DNA of 64,000 bases from Paenisporosarcina macmurdoensis (GTDB lineage Bacteria > Bacillota > Bacilli > Bacillales_A > Planococcaceae): assembly GCF_042658845.1 (NCBI RefSeq), contig NZ_JBHSRI010000003.1, positions 135,189 through 199,188 of the forward strand, in the 5' to 3' direction. The position numbers and the translations under genes were made by a program. Below the pieces are notes generated by a model, which did no database searches, was not told the DNA's origin, and saw only the letters and a list, made by a program, of their open reading frames with translations. Shown piece by piece: positions 34,207 through 43,774 of the stretch. Each line of letters begins with the position of its first letter. The first letter of the stretch is position 1.

Positions 34207-35289
34207 TTATTCTCCCGACAACTTATATACATCCTGTCTAGAATGAAATCCATCGGCAATAATCGTATCATCGATATTTAACTGATCCACTGCAATTGGC
34301 GATAGTAGAAACGATGGCACTTCTATTTTTCCGTTATTCACTTTTTGGTATTCTCCTACGGTTTCGCCTTTTGCTAGTGCGACCGCAAGCCGTGCTGCCT
34401 CGTCAGTTAGCGCTTTTATCGGTTTATAGACGGTCATTGATTGAGTACCTTCAACAATGCGTTGTGCGGCTGCTAGTTCTGCGTCTTGTCCAGCTACTGG
34501 AACTTTCCCTGCAAGCCCTTGTTCCATCAATGCCTGAATGACACCGCCAGCTGTTGCGTCATTAGCAGCGATGACTGCGTCAATTTGATTCCCATTCGCT
34601 TTTAATGCTGATTGCATGTTTGCCAATGCATTAGCAGGTAGCCAATCCTTCGTCCATTGGTCATATACAATCTTAATGTCACCTTTTTCGATTAACGGCT
34701 GAAGCACGTTGAATACGCCTTTCTTCAATAAATGCGCATTATTATCCGTAATAGCCCCTCCGATAAACACATAGTTGCCTTTTGGAACCAACTTGGTCAT
34801 TGCTTTCGCCTGCATTTCCCCTACTTTCTCATTATCAAAAGAAACATATAAATCAATATCCGCGTTTTTCACTAAACGATCATACGCGATGACTTTAATT
34901 CCTGCCAAGTGAGCTTTATGAACGATTGTTGCAGTCGATTCAGCGTTGTGAGGAACAAGAATGAGAAGATCAACACCTTGGCTAATAAGGGTTTCTGCTT
35001 GAGAAATTTGTAACGCATCATCGCCGTTTGCTGCCATAATCACAACTTCCGCTCCTAACGCTTCAACTGACTCTTTGAACAGATCCCTATCTCTAAGCCA
35101 GCGTTCCTCCTGTAAAGTATCCATAGAAAAACCAATTTTGATTTTTTCATTAGTAGACGCTTCACTTTGCGGAGGACTAATCCGCTCCTCTTTCGTGGGT
35201 TTGGCTACTTCTTTTGCACAAGCCGAAGCGATGAACATGAATACCAATGCGAGCAGGAGGAGTCTCCCTTTGATCAATATCTGTCTCAT
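34207..35289 (-). CDS. Second sugar-binding lipoprotein (XylF type)
   Basis: This is a 360-residue periplasmic-binding-type lipoprotein of the XylF/D-xylose-binding group. A signal peptide with lipobox IASAC is followed by two Rossmann lobes: IKIGFSMDTLQEERWLRDR (about 50-68), the ligand Asp/Arg in YDRL and VIAANDATA. The final lobe ends VPVAGQDAELAAAQ. It is the last gene of the sensing operon, after the response regulator, and it resembles ChvE in the same locus. It could feed the transporter or the sensor. Starts 35 bases after the regulator stop. Confidence 0.85.
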   Translation of the reverse strand: MRQILIKGRLLLLALVFMFIASACAKEVAKPTKEERISPPQSEASTNEKIKIGFSMDTLQEERWLRDRDLFKESVEALGAEVVIMAANGDDALQISQAETLISQGVDLLILVPHNAESTATIVHKAHLAGIKVIAYDRLVKNADIDLYVSFDNEKVGEMQAKAMTKLVPKGNYVFIGGAITDNNAHLLKKGVFNVLQPLIEKGDIKIVYDQWTKDWLPANALANMQSALKANGNQIDAVIAANDATAGGVIQALMEQGLAGKVPVAGQDAELAAAQRIVEGTQSMTVYKPIKALTDEAARLAVALAKGETVGEYQKVNNGKIEVPSFLLSPIAVDQLNIDDTIIADGFHSRQDVYKLSGE

Positions 35290-35324
35290 CGGCTTCTCTC
35301 CTTTTGCGGTTATGTTTTTCCTTG

Positions 35325-36869
35325 TCAGTCCTTTTTGCCCAAAAGACTATTTCGGTATTCTTTCGGGGAAACACTACACATTTTTTTAAATACCTTACTG
35401 AAATAATTGGGTTCGTGATAACCGACTTCAAAGGTGATTTCTTTTAAGCTTTTCTCGGGATCACTTAGTAATTTCTTGGCTTTTTCAATCCTACATTCAG
35501 TTAAGAAATCGATGTAATTGATGCCCAGCTTTTCCTTGAACATTTTACTAATGTAAATCGGACTCAAATCTACTTTTCTTCCTAACGCGTCTAAAGAAAT
35601 ATCTTCATGTGAATGGTCGAAAATATATTGTTTGATTTGATGAATCTTATCCACTTCTACTTGATCATAGTGTTCTACATATGATTGCTGCATTTGCCCA
35701 AGTAAATGTTCGGTCTCTGCTCGAAGTTGTCGATAATCTTGCGCTTGGAAGGAATAGAAAGGTGCATCCGTTTCAATGCCCATCTCGCTCATGACGCGCG
35801 TTGTGATCCAAAGTAGTTCCAGTACACGTTGTTGTGTTTGCAGTAAGATGGCACCCTCGTTTTCGTAACGATGAGTTAAATCCATCACTCTTACCCTTAC
35901 TTGCTCCCATTGCCCGAGGCGGATTTGTTCAAAAAACTGTTTTTCCAATTGTTTGGCTTCTTGACCGTCGCTTATGGGATTCAATGCTGGCACATCTGAA
36001 TAAAAGCGATATTTAACGGGACGTGTTGTATCCATTGTTGCTATTAATGATTCCTGATAGGATTGTCTAATTTGGTCCAGCGAATCACAGACGTTGCCAA
36101 TTCCAATAAACCATCCTTCTACTAAATTAGATTTCTTCGCTATAGAGAGAATTTCATTAGCAAGGAAAATCACTTGAGAACGGAACGACTTGTCAGGCTG
36201 GCGAAAGACAATAATGGGGAGTTGACGACCGTATAAAGCCCCTACCCAGCCGCTTCCCGTCTGCCTAACCTTATCTTTTATGGCAGAATAGTATTTTTCT
36301 GAACCTGAAGGTAACAAGATGACCATAACAAATTTTTCATTCGTCGACCGAATGTCCAACATCTCAACGAGCATGTCTATATGGACTTCATGCACATGAT
36401 CAAATAATAATTGAGTGACAACGTCGGTTTCAACGAGTGTCAATGCATTTTGCATGGCTTCTTGTTGAAACTTACTCGTTGCTAGTGAATTCTGTTCGAT
36501 TTCACTTTGCTTTAGCACTTTTCCAACCGTGGCGACGATTTCGCTGGCTTTACTAGGTTTCAGTAAATAGTCTTTTACACCAAGCTTAATCGCTTGTCGC
36601 GCGTAATCAAACATATCAAAAGCTGTCACCATCACGAATTTGATGTCTGGATGATCCGCACTTATTTGCTCTACTGCTTCAAGACCGTTCATCCCGGGCA
36701 TCATAATATCCATTAAGATTAATTCCGGTTTAAACTCACCGGCCATTTCGACAGCGACCTTGCCGTTTTTCGCTTGTTTAATCTCGAGCTCTGGGTAAGC
36801 TTTGTGCAAGATTGCTTGCATTCCTTCCCGCTCGATTGGTTCGTCATCTACGATCAGGAGCTTTCTCAT
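35325..36869 (-). CDS. YesN-type AraC response regulator
   Basis: This is a 514-residue response regulator. The receiver domain (1-125) has VDDEPIEREG, the phospho-Asp54 in LMDIMMPGMNG and Lys near 104. A long middle section (about 150-400) is typical of YesN. The C-terminal AraC-type double helix-turn-helix (about 410-510) has LSPIYISKMFKEKLG and GYHEPNYFSKVFKK. It overlaps the kinase gene by 26 bases. By analogy with YesN it would activate the transporter operon after sugar sensing. Confidence 0.9.
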   Translation of the reverse strand: MRKLLIVDDEPIEREGMQAILHKAYPELEIKQAKNGKVAVEMAGEFKPELILMDIMMPGMNGLEAVEQISADHPDIKFVMVTAFDMFDYARQAIKLGVKDYLLKPSKASEIVATVGKVLKQSEIEQNSLATSKFQQEAMQNALTLVETDVVTQLLFDHVHEVHIDMLVEMLDIRSTNEKFVMVILLPSGSEKYYSAIKDKVRQTGSGWVGALYGRQLPIIVFRQPDKSFRSQVIFLANEILSIAKKSNLVEGWFIGIGNVCDSLDQIRQSYQESLIATMDTTRPVKYRFYSDVPALNPISDGQEAKQLEKQFFEQIRLGQWEQVRVRVMDLTHRYENEGAILLQTQQRVLELLWITTRVMSEMGIETDAPFYSFQAQDYRQLRAETEHLLGQMQQSYVEHYDQVEVDKIHQIKQYIFDHSHEDISLDALGRKVDLSPIYISKMFKEKLGINYIDFLTECRIEKAKKLLSDPEKSLKEITFEVGYHEPNYFSKVFKKMCSVSPKEYRNSLLGKKD

Positions 36870-38310
36870 TGTTCTCGATTCTCCTTACTTTCGGTAATTT
36901 CAATACAACTTTCGTACCGCGACCTTCTTTGCTTTCAATATGGATTACGTCCTCATAGCCATAGAACAGACGTAGTCTCTTGACGACGTTACTAAATCCA
37001 ATTCCAGTTGAGTGTCCTTCCGATTCGACGAGACGTTCCTCTAGAATTTGCTTGATTTTATCCTCCGACATGCCCACGCCATCGTCTTCGATTTCAATCG
37101 TCACCCGTTCGTCTCCATCAAACACTCGGAACCAAATGCTACCCCCATCTTCCTCCGGCTCGATAGCATGGATGACTGCATTTTCTACAATCGGTTGTAA
37201 GGTTAGACCAGGAATTTGCATTTGCAGACAAGACTCGTCTATGTCCATATGAAACTCTAAACGGTCCGTAAACCTGGCTTTTTGAATCTCCATATATTGC
37301 TGTAAAACGATGACTTCTTCGTAGAGTGTAACGGATCGGTCTAAACGTTTTAAATTGTAGCGTAGCAAACCGGCAACACTGACGAGTAAATCACTCGTTT
37401 CTTCAGCACCTTCTAGATATGCCTTCTTGGAAAGTGTGTTTAGCGTGTTAAACAAAAAGTGTGGATTAATCTGGCTTTGCAGACTGCGAAGCTGACTCTC
37501 TTTCAACAGAAGCTTATTCTGCTGCAACTCATGCTCAAGCTGAGCCTTTTGTTGAATTTCTGAAATTAAGTTATTTATATTGATACGCATATGATCGAAT
37601 GTCTTTGCGAGAAAAGCAATTTCGTCATTAGACTCTACCTTGATTTGCATATCGAATCGGCCTTTAGACAGCTCATTGGCAGCCTTCGTCAATTGATGCA
37701 CGGGTCTTGTAATGGTTAACGAGAACCAATACGTCAGCAAAAGAAGCGACACGATTATTAATAGAAGCAACCAAACACCCAGCTTTTTAAATTCGACGGA
37801 TTGCTCAATGATCCCTCGATAGAGGACGTCATATGTCTTCAATTCGGTGTCGATCACAGTGAGCGTCATTTCGGAAATATACTTAGAGATGCGCGTCGCT
37901 TCAGAAAATTCTTTTGCGGATGCCTCTACTTCTGCTTCTGACTGAAACATCAGTGATCGATTGGTCGTTTCAATGAAACTGTCAATCAAATTAATATAGT
38001 TGGTCAATGCAAACTCATTCTCTTCGTTGACCAAATTGTAGACTTCGTATTTTGCATATCGAATTTTCTCTTGACTCACATTAATCTGTTCGAGATTAGC
38101 AAGTGACGGATTAAGTAAATAGTTGTTAAGATCCGTAATAACTTTTTGGCTTGAGCTTGTTACTTCATTCATGATTAAATAGCGTTGTAAAATATCATTA
38201 TATTGATTTTGCGTTTTCTGATTGTAATAAGTGAAAGCCAGCCAAATCGATACCATGATAAATAACACAACCGTCGCGAGCATCCATATTTTCTTCTGAA
38301 TAGTATTCAT
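36844..38310 (-). CDS. YesM/LytS-type sensor histidine kinase
   Basis: This is a 488-residue membrane kinase. Two helices (about 8-28 and 177-200) bracket an extracytoplasmic sensing segment (about 30-175). A HAMP domain follows (about 200-255). The His_kinase domain carries QSQINPHFLFNTLN with phospho-His284. The HATPase domain has the N-box region (QPIVENAVIHAI), EDDGVGM and TGIGFSNV. The start overlaps the stop of the binding-protein gene (TAATG). The neighbouring membrane-anchored sugar-binding protein is its likely extracellular co-sensor. Confidence 0.9.
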   Translation of the reverse strand: MNTIQKKIWMLATVVLFIMVSIWLAFTYYNQKTQNQYNDILQRYLIMNEVTSSSQKVITDLNNYLLNPSLANLEQINVSQEKIRYAKYEVYNLVNEENEFALTNYINLIDSFIETTNRSLMFQSEAEVEASAKEFSEATRISKYISEMTLTVIDTELKTYDVLYRGIIEQSVEFKKLGVWLLLLIIVSLLLLTYWFSLTITRPVHQLTKAANELSKGRFDMQIKVESNDEIAFLAKTFDHMRININNLISEIQQKAQLEHELQQNKLLLKESQLRSLQSQINPHFLFNTLNTLSKKAYLEGAEETSDLLVSVAGLLRYNLKRLDRSVTLYEEVIVLQQYMEIQKARFTDRLEFHMDIDESCLQMQIPGLTLQPIVENAVIHAIEPEEDGGSIWFRVFDGDERVTIEIEDDGVGMSEDKIKQILEERLVESEGHSTGIGFSNVVKRLRLFYGYEDVIHIESKEGRGTKVVLKLPKVRRIENNEKAPDRR

Positions 38311-39284
38311 TACATATCTGTCGCCTTTACTATACGAATGTCAGTAAGATAACCATCCATGTTTAGAGGAACGGTTACATCTGTTAGATATTTCATGATT
38401 AAGTTCACACTGAGTTCACCCATCTTCTCTGGGGATTGTTCAATCATCCCGTCGAGTTTTCCTTGATTTAACAACGACAACGATTCTGGTCCATCATCAA
38501 AGGTATAAATATGATACGGTTCGACTTGAGAACGCCTGCCAATTTCTTGTATCATGGCCCCTGCATTATTCGCATTAACTGCGATAAATGCATCCACATC
38601 AGGCAGCTGGTTTAGTAAATCCTGTGTAGCGGCGATTACCTGCTCCTTCGTATCCGTTGTTTCTGCATATAAGGTTTCGACATTCGGGTAGCCTTTTAAC
38701 ACGTCTTGGATTCCTTGAAGACGTTGCCGTTGATGATACTCCTGTTCACTCTCACCTAAAATGATGACTTTTCCTGATTGTCCCATGTCAGATATCAACT
38801 GCTTGGCTATCATCTTCCCGGCTAAAATCTGATCTGAACCGACATAGGTTTTTCTAAGACTTTCCTCAACAGGCACGTCATTCGCTACTGTAATAATCGG
38901 GATTCCAGAAGATGCAGATTTGACTTTCGTCAAACTTTTAAACTCTTCCGTATCTAGTCCCTGTACGATAATTCCGTCCATTTTAGAATGAATCGCAATT
39001 TCAATTTTTTTCAAAAAATCATCTTGGTTATTGCCATAACTTCCCCATACTTCCAGGCTAACCCCTTCTTTTTGAGCTTGCTTAATCGCCCCTTCGCCGA
39101 CCTTGTCCCAAAATGGTGTTTCAAGTTCTTGGGTAATGAGAACAAGTCGATATTGTTCCTCATTAGGGGCTGAAGTTTGAGGTGGTTGGAAATCGGAGTT
39201 AAAGACCTTTTCTGCTGATACAAACGTAAAATAACTAAGAATAGCGAATACGCAACAGAGTATAATAATGCCTATTTTTCGCAA
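38310..39284 (-). CDS. Membrane-anchored sugar-binding co-sensor (XylFII-like)
   Basis: This is a substrate-binding-protein fold (peripla_BP_4/LacI-like) with an uncleaved-looking N-terminal helix, so it would sit tethered on the membrane. The TTG at 39284 (MRKIGIIILCCVF) has AAAGGAG nine bases upstream; the longer frame to 39425 has no ribosome site. The two lobes contain LVLITQELETPFWDKV (about 51-66), GIIVQGLD and TFDDGPES. It lies upstream of the kinase and overlaps it. In clostridia XylFII acts with LytS and YesN in this position to sense xylose; this is inference here. Confidence 0.82.
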   Translation of the reverse strand: MRKIGIIILCCVFAILSYFTFVSAEKVFNSDFQPPQTSAPNEEQYRLVLITQELETPFWDKVGEGAIKQAQKEGVSLEVWGSYGNNQDDFLKKIEIAIHSKMDGIIVQGLDTEEFKSLTKVKSASSGIPIITVANDVPVEESLRKTYVGSDQILAGKMIAKQLISDMGQSGKVIILGESEQEYHQRQRLQGIQDVLKGYPNVETLYAETTDTKEQVIAATQDLLNQLPDVDAFIAVNANNAGAMIQEIGRRSQVEPYHIYTFDDGPESLSLLNQGKLDGMIEQSPEKMGELSVNLIMKYLTDVTVPLNMDGYLTDIRIVKATDM

Positions 39285-39511
39285 TAGAAGTGTCTCCTTT
39301 TTCCTACGTGAAACTCTTTTTATCTTACCATCTACGGGAGAATCTTCAATACTTTCTGACAACTTATGAGAGGTATCAAGACCTTTCAATGTACAAGAGA
39401 TCCATAACGGAATAATCTTTGCCAATTTCTTACGAGTTTAGTAGGAGTAAAAAGGATGAATGTTAAGATGAGGAGGTTAGAAAATTGGGGATTCATGCAT
39501 CTTGTTAATGA

Positions 39512-39548
39512 ACGAAGAGACACCTGAATATAATAGATGTCCCTTCAC
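39512..39548 (-). terminator. Imperfect hairpin after mmsB
   Basis: GAAGGGACATCT pairs with AGGTGTCTCTTC using wobbles, between mmsB and the co-sensor gene. There is no strong T run. It may separate transporter and sensor transcripts. Confidence 0.4.
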
Positions 39549-39561
39549 TACTTATTAAAGC

Positions 39562-40737
39562 CTATCCTCTTTGTTTACGTGTCATCACATCAAAGATAAC
39601 TGCTCCGGCAAGTACACCGCCGCGAATCATGTACTGATAAGAAATTCCTACACCTAGTAAATTCATTCCGCTAGATAAAGAGGCCATAACTATTGCACCG
39701 ATAATGGCGCCAGTTACTTTACCAACTCCACCTGCAGAAGATACACCACCAACATAAGCAGCTGCGATAGCGTCAAGCTCGAATAATGTACCGGCAGTCG
39801 TGGTTGCTGATTGAAGACGTGCCGTGAAGAGAATACCGGAAAGTGCTGCTAACATTCCCATTGATCCAAAGACGATATACGTAATTTTTTTCACGTTAAT
39901 CCCGCTAAGATGGGCTGCCTCTGGATTACTCCCAACGGCATAAATATGTCGACCAAGCACGGTTTTTGTTGTAAGGAAATGATAGACAACAACGACCAAT
40001 AGCATAATAACCACAGTCCATGAAAATCCATTATAGCCTGCTAGAATCCACGTAATATAAGCAATAATGCCAGAAACCATTATCAATTTCAGTGTGAAAA
40101 TGCCTTTTGAAACAACTTCAAACTGATACTTGATCTTACTTCGGCGTGTTGAGATTTCACTGTAGATGTACAATAAAATACCGACTAAACCAACTAGTAA
40201 AGAGAGTAAATGCAAGCCGTTTATTTGTAGAATTGATGGAATAAAGCCGTTACCTATCGCATTAAAGTTGTCGTCCTTTATGATGATCGTCCCTGTTTTT
40301 TCAGTCACTTGTAGAAGTGCTCCACGGAAGATAAGCATCCCAGCTAAAGACGCTACAAACGAGGGAATTCCAATAGAGGCAACTAAAACACCATTAAATA
40401 ACCCAACAACAACTCCGAGTACAAGAATAATCGGTATGGTCAAATAAATCGGCAGGCCGACTTGTGTGAGGAGGATTGCAGCGATTGCACCAAGGAATCC
40501 AGCTGCAAAACCTACAGATAAATCGATGTGTCGAATGACGATTACCAGTGTCATCCCGACAGCTAGTACGGCAATATAACCTGCAGAATCTAATAGATTA
40601 CTAATATTTCGGGAAGACATAAACAACCCGTCCGTCATGATGGAAAAGGTTAGCATAATGACAATCAAGGCAATGTACATACCATAGTCACGAATATTCA
40701 CTTTAAATAGAGATTTCGCTTCATTCAAAAAGTTCAT
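39562..40737 (-). CDS. mmsB: Sugar ABC transporter permease
   Basis: This is the membrane permease of a XylH/MmsB (GguB)-type monosaccharide importer. It is 391 residues with about ten membrane helices. The family blocks are YIAVLAVGMTLVIVIRHIDL (about 53-72), SVGFAAGFLGAIAA and the coupling-type segment AAAYVGGVSSAGGVGKVTG. It matches the MmsB length and N-terminus (RDYGMYIALIVIML). It starts 12 bases after the ATPase gene. Partners are MmsA and ChvE. Confidence 0.88.
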   Translation of the reverse strand: MNFLNEAKSLFKVNIRDYGMYIALIVIMLTFSIMTDGLFMSSRNISNLLDSAGYIAVLAVGMTLVIVIRHIDLSVGFAAGFLGAIAAILLTQVGLPIYLTIPIILVLGVVVGLFNGVLVASIGIPSFVASLAGMLIFRGALLQVTEKTGTIIIKDDNFNAIGNGFIPSILQINGLHLLSLLVGLVGILLYIYSEISTRRSKIKYQFEVVSKGIFTLKLIMVSGIIAYITWILAGYNGFSWTVVIMLLVVVVYHFLTTKTVLGRHIYAVGSNPEAAHLSGINVKKITYIVFGSMGMLAALSGILFTARLQSATTTAGTLFELDAIAAAYVGGVSSAGGVGKVTGAIIGAIVMASLSSGMNLLGVGISYQYMIRGGVLAGAVIFDVMTRKQRG

Positions 40738-40749
40738 CGGTTTTACCTC

Positions 40750-42270
40750 CTATTGCGTAGCAAGTTGCATAATATTTTCTTGAGTGGCATCGGCAATCGC
40801 CATCTCGCCTTTTACTTTACCTTCTGCCATGACGTACACACGATCGCTCATTCCTAATACTTCGCCAAGCTCTGACGAAATCATGATAATACTCATCCCT
40901 TCGCTAATCAGCTTATTCATGATTGTATAAATTTCAAACTTCGCTCCTACGTCAATGCCACGCGTCGGCTCATCCAATATCAATATTCTAGGACCAGCAA
41001 ACAACCATTTACCTAACGATACTTTCTGTTGATTGCCACCGCTTAAATTGCCGACAACTTGTTCCAACGAGCTAGCTTTAATGTTTAACGATTTTTTATA
41101 ATCCGTTGCAACTTTAACTTCTTCATTCATATTAATAATTCCATTCGCTGAGATGCCATGCAGATTAGCTACAGACACATTGTTCTTAATATCCTGTATC
41201 AAAAACAGTCCGTCACCTTTTCGATCTTCGGTCACATAAGCGATTCCCGCCTTGATTGCGTCCCTTGGGTGTTTGATTGGTTTAGATGCACCATTGACGA
41301 CTAAATCACCCTGCAATTTATAAGCTTTTGGATTACCAAAAATGCTCAATGCGAGTTCTGTTCTACCCGATCCCATTAAACCTGCTATACCAATAATTTC
41401 ACCTTTTTTCACGTGAAGATTGACATCCTTCACGACTTTTCGGCCTAATTGGACGTCAAATGCTGACCAGTTCGTTAATTCAAGAACATGTTCACCAAAC
41501 GTTTTGTTCGCACGCTTCGGATAAATATCATTGATTTCTCGACCCACCATGTTTTTAATAATGACACTTTCAGAAATCTCGCCTTTTGACGCATCGAGCG
41601 TGCAAATGGTTCGACCGTCCCGAAGCACAGTTGCTTTATCCGCAATCGAAATCACTTCTTTTAACTTATGGGAAATCATAATACAGCTAATTCCTTGATT
41701 CTTAAGTTCAGTCAACACCTCTAATAAGTTCTCGCTATCATCCTCATTAAGTGCAGCAGTCGGTTCATCCAGAATGAGTAGCTTTACTTCTTTACTCAAG
41801 GCTTTGGCAATTTCGACTAATTGCTGTTTCCCTACACTTAAGTCTTTAATGAGCGTTTCCGGCGTCACATTCAACTTAACTTTTTTCAGCATTTTCTTAG
41901 ACTCTACGATGGTTTGGTTCCAGTCGATGAATGGACCCCGCTTCACTTCGTTACCAGCGAATATATTTTCGTAGACGGTAAGATCCGGGAACAATGCAAG
42001 CTCCTGATAAATAATGCCAATGCCTACCTTCACACTGTCACTGATTTTATTAAACTGCTGAATATTCCCCTCAAAAACGATATCACCTTGATATGTACCA
42101 TAAGGATAGACGCCGCTAAGTACTTTCATTAGCGTTGACTTCCCAGCGCCGTTCTCCCCGATTAAACAATGAATTTCACCTTTTTTTACTTTGAAATTCA
42201 CATTGTCGAGTGCTTTGACCCCTGTAAATTCTTTAGATATTCCATTCATTTCTAAAATATATTCACTCAT
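40750..42270 (-). CDS. mmsA: Sugar ABC transporter ATP-binding protein, two domains
   Basis: This is a duplicated ABC ATPase (506 residues) for monosaccharide import. Domain 1 (about 1-245) has Walker A GENGAGKST, the YPYGTYQGDI insertion typical of MmsA/GguA, signature LSVGKQQLVEIAKAL and Walker B LLILDEPTAAL. Domain 2 (about 255-500) has the degenerate Walker A (GLMGSGRTEL), signature LSGGNQQKVSLGKWL and Walker B ILILDEPTRGIDVG. The two halves match the XylG/MmsA pattern with a degenerate second Walker A. A hairpin lies between it and chvE. Confidence 0.92.
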   Translation of the reverse strand: MSEYILEMNGISKEFTGVKALDNVNFKVKKGEIHCLIGENGAGKSTLMKVLSGVYPYGTYQGDIVFEGNIQQFNKISDSVKVGIGIIYQELALFPDLTVYENIFAGNEVKRGPFIDWNQTIVESKKMLKKVKLNVTPETLIKDLSVGKQQLVEIAKALSKEVKLLILDEPTAALNEDDSENLLEVLTELKNQGISCIMISHKLKEVISIADKATVLRDGRTICTLDASKGEISESVIIKNMVGREINDIYPKRANKTFGEHVLELTNWSAFDVQLGRKVVKDVNLHVKKGEIIGIAGLMGSGRTELALSIFGNPKAYKLQGDLVVNGASKPIKHPRDAIKAGIAYVTEDRKGDGLFLIQDIKNNVSVANLHGISANGIINMNEEVKVATDYKKSLNIKASSLEQVVGNLSGGNQQKVSLGKWLFAGPRILILDEPTRGIDVGAKFEIYTIMNKLISEGMSIIMISSELGEVLGMSDRVYVMAEGKVKGEMAIADATQENIMQLATQ

Positions 42271-42310
42271 TTGATCGCCTCCTTAACAAAACAACTAGTA
42301 CAATGGCGAA

Positions 42311-42336
42311 ATAGTGATAGACGTATCTATCACTAT
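42311..42336. terminator. Intercistronic hairpin between chvE and mmsA
   Basis: ATAGTGATAGA pairs perfectly with TCTATCACTAT around four bases. A stem-loop after the binding-protein gene commonly favours higher expression of the binding protein than the membrane parts. No T run, so it acts mainly as an mRNA-stability or partial-termination element. Confidence 0.6.
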
Positions 42337-42361
42337 CTCCCGTTCTACTTATACATGATTG

Positions 42362-43477
42362 TTATTCCAGACCTGTAAATTCGCTTGCTTCGTAATATTT
42401 AGATTCAATAAGCTCTTTCTCAACGTTCTCTTTATCCACTACAATTACGTCTGTTTGTTTTGCTTTTACTTCTACTTCTCCGTTGTCATATGAACCAGTC
42501 GTTTCAGGTGTTTTGTCATCCAAAACTTCTACTGCCATACCCATTGCATCTTTAACAAGTGTACGAACATCTTTGAATACAGTCATCGATTGTTTGCTGT
42601 CTAAAATGTATTGAATTGACGCTTTTTCAGCATCTTGACCAGTTACAAGGAAATTTGAAACCGCACTATCTGAACCGAATACATCGGCGATTGAACGAGC
42701 TGTTCCATCATTTGGTGCAAGAATTGCCACATCACCTTTTAACTCATCACTTACGGCAGTTAAATGTGTTTGTGCTTTGTTTTTCGCGTCGTTTGCATCC
42801 CAGTTCGTTGTAATTTGACCAATGATTTTACTTTGTTGATCACGTGAAAGGTCAGCTGTATCTTTTAACGCTTCAGCTTCGCTAGAGTTAGCAATTTTGA
42901 ATGTACCATCAGCGATTTTTGGTTGAAGCACTTTCCAAGCTCCTTCAAAGAATAAAAATGCATTGTTATCAGTAGCTGCTCCAGCGTATAAGTACAATGG
43001 AACGTCTGAACCTTGTGCATTGTCTATTAAGTATTGTGCTTGAGCTGCCCCAACTGCCAAGCTATCGAAAGTAACATAGTAATCTACTGCATCAGTATTT
43101 GTAATTAGACGATCGTAAGAAATAACTGTAATACCTTCTTTTTTAGCTGCTTCTACTGCAGCTGCAGCAGCGTCACCGTCTTGTGGACAAATGATTAATA
43201 CATCGATTCCTTTACTAATCAATGTTTCTACGTTTTCTTTTTCTTTAGCAGATGAACCTTGGCTGAACAAAATCTCACTTGTGTAATCTGTTTCAGCGAT
43301 TGCATCTTTAAATCTTTGCTCATCTTGAACCCATCTTGGTTCATCTTTCGTTGGAAGTACGATACCTACGTTTACTTCACTACTTCCTCCTCCGTCAGTA
43401 CATCCTGCTGCGATAAATGTGAACATCATTAGAAAGATTGATAACAATACTGCCTTCGACTTTTTAGTCATTTCCAT
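42362..43477 (-). CDS. chvE: Sugar ABC transporter substrate-binding lipoprotein
   Basis: This is a 371-residue lipoprotein of the ChvE/multiple-monosaccharide-binding group. A signal peptide with lipobox IAAGC is followed by two lobes: VGIVLPTKDEPRWVQDEQRF (about 37-56), ISYDRLITNTDAVDYYVTFD, the acid-rich region about 205-215 and FLVTGQDAEKASIQ. The Asp-Arg pair in SYDRL contacts sugar in this family. It begins the transporter operon, 60 bases after a perfect cre site. Confidence 0.88.
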   Translation of the reverse strand: MEMTKKSKAVLLSIFLMMFTFIAAGCTDGGGSSEVNVGIVLPTKDEPRWVQDEQRFKDAIAETDYTSEILFSQGSSAKEKENVETLISKGIDVLIICPQDGDAAAAAVEAAKKEGITVISYDRLITNTDAVDYYVTFDSLAVGAAQAQYLIDNAQGSDVPLYLYAGAATDNNAFLFFEGAWKVLQPKIADGTFKIANSSEAEALKDTADLSRDQQSKIIGQITTNWDANDAKNKAQTHLTAVSDELKGDVAILAPNDGTARSIADVFGSDSAVSNFLVTGQDAEKASIQYILDSKQSMTVFKDVRTLVKDAMGMAVEVLDDKTPETTGSYDNGEVEVKAKQTDVIVVDKENVEKELIESKYYEASEFTGLE

Positions 43478-43536
43478 GCCCCTTTTCCCTTTGTTTTCTT
43501 TGATTACAACTAAATTATAGCTGTGGAAATTGTTTA

Positions 43537-43550
43537 TGAAAGCGCTATCA
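43537..43550. promoter_or_regulatory. CcpA catabolite-responsive element (cre)
   Basis: TGAAAGCGCTATCA fits the cre consensus TGWAANCGNTNWCA at every fixed position. It is about 60 bases upstream of chvE, so CcpA with HPr-Ser-P would repress or otherwise control sugar uptake when glucose is available. Confidence 0.75.
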
Positions 43551-43774
43551 ATAGCACTCTTTTGGTATCACCTATACTTTTTTATCTTTTCTGAATTATG
43601 TGAGTGTTTTTCGGGAAATTCCTACGTCAATGGCGATTTTCCCTACGTGAACCCCTTTTTTTACAACTGTGCTACCGCTCAGTGTCAAAAATTGACCTGA
43701 ATAGATGTTAATTGCCTATGTTCTTTTGGGTATACATCCATATAAACCAAAAAGAACTTCGGAGGGTCATACAT

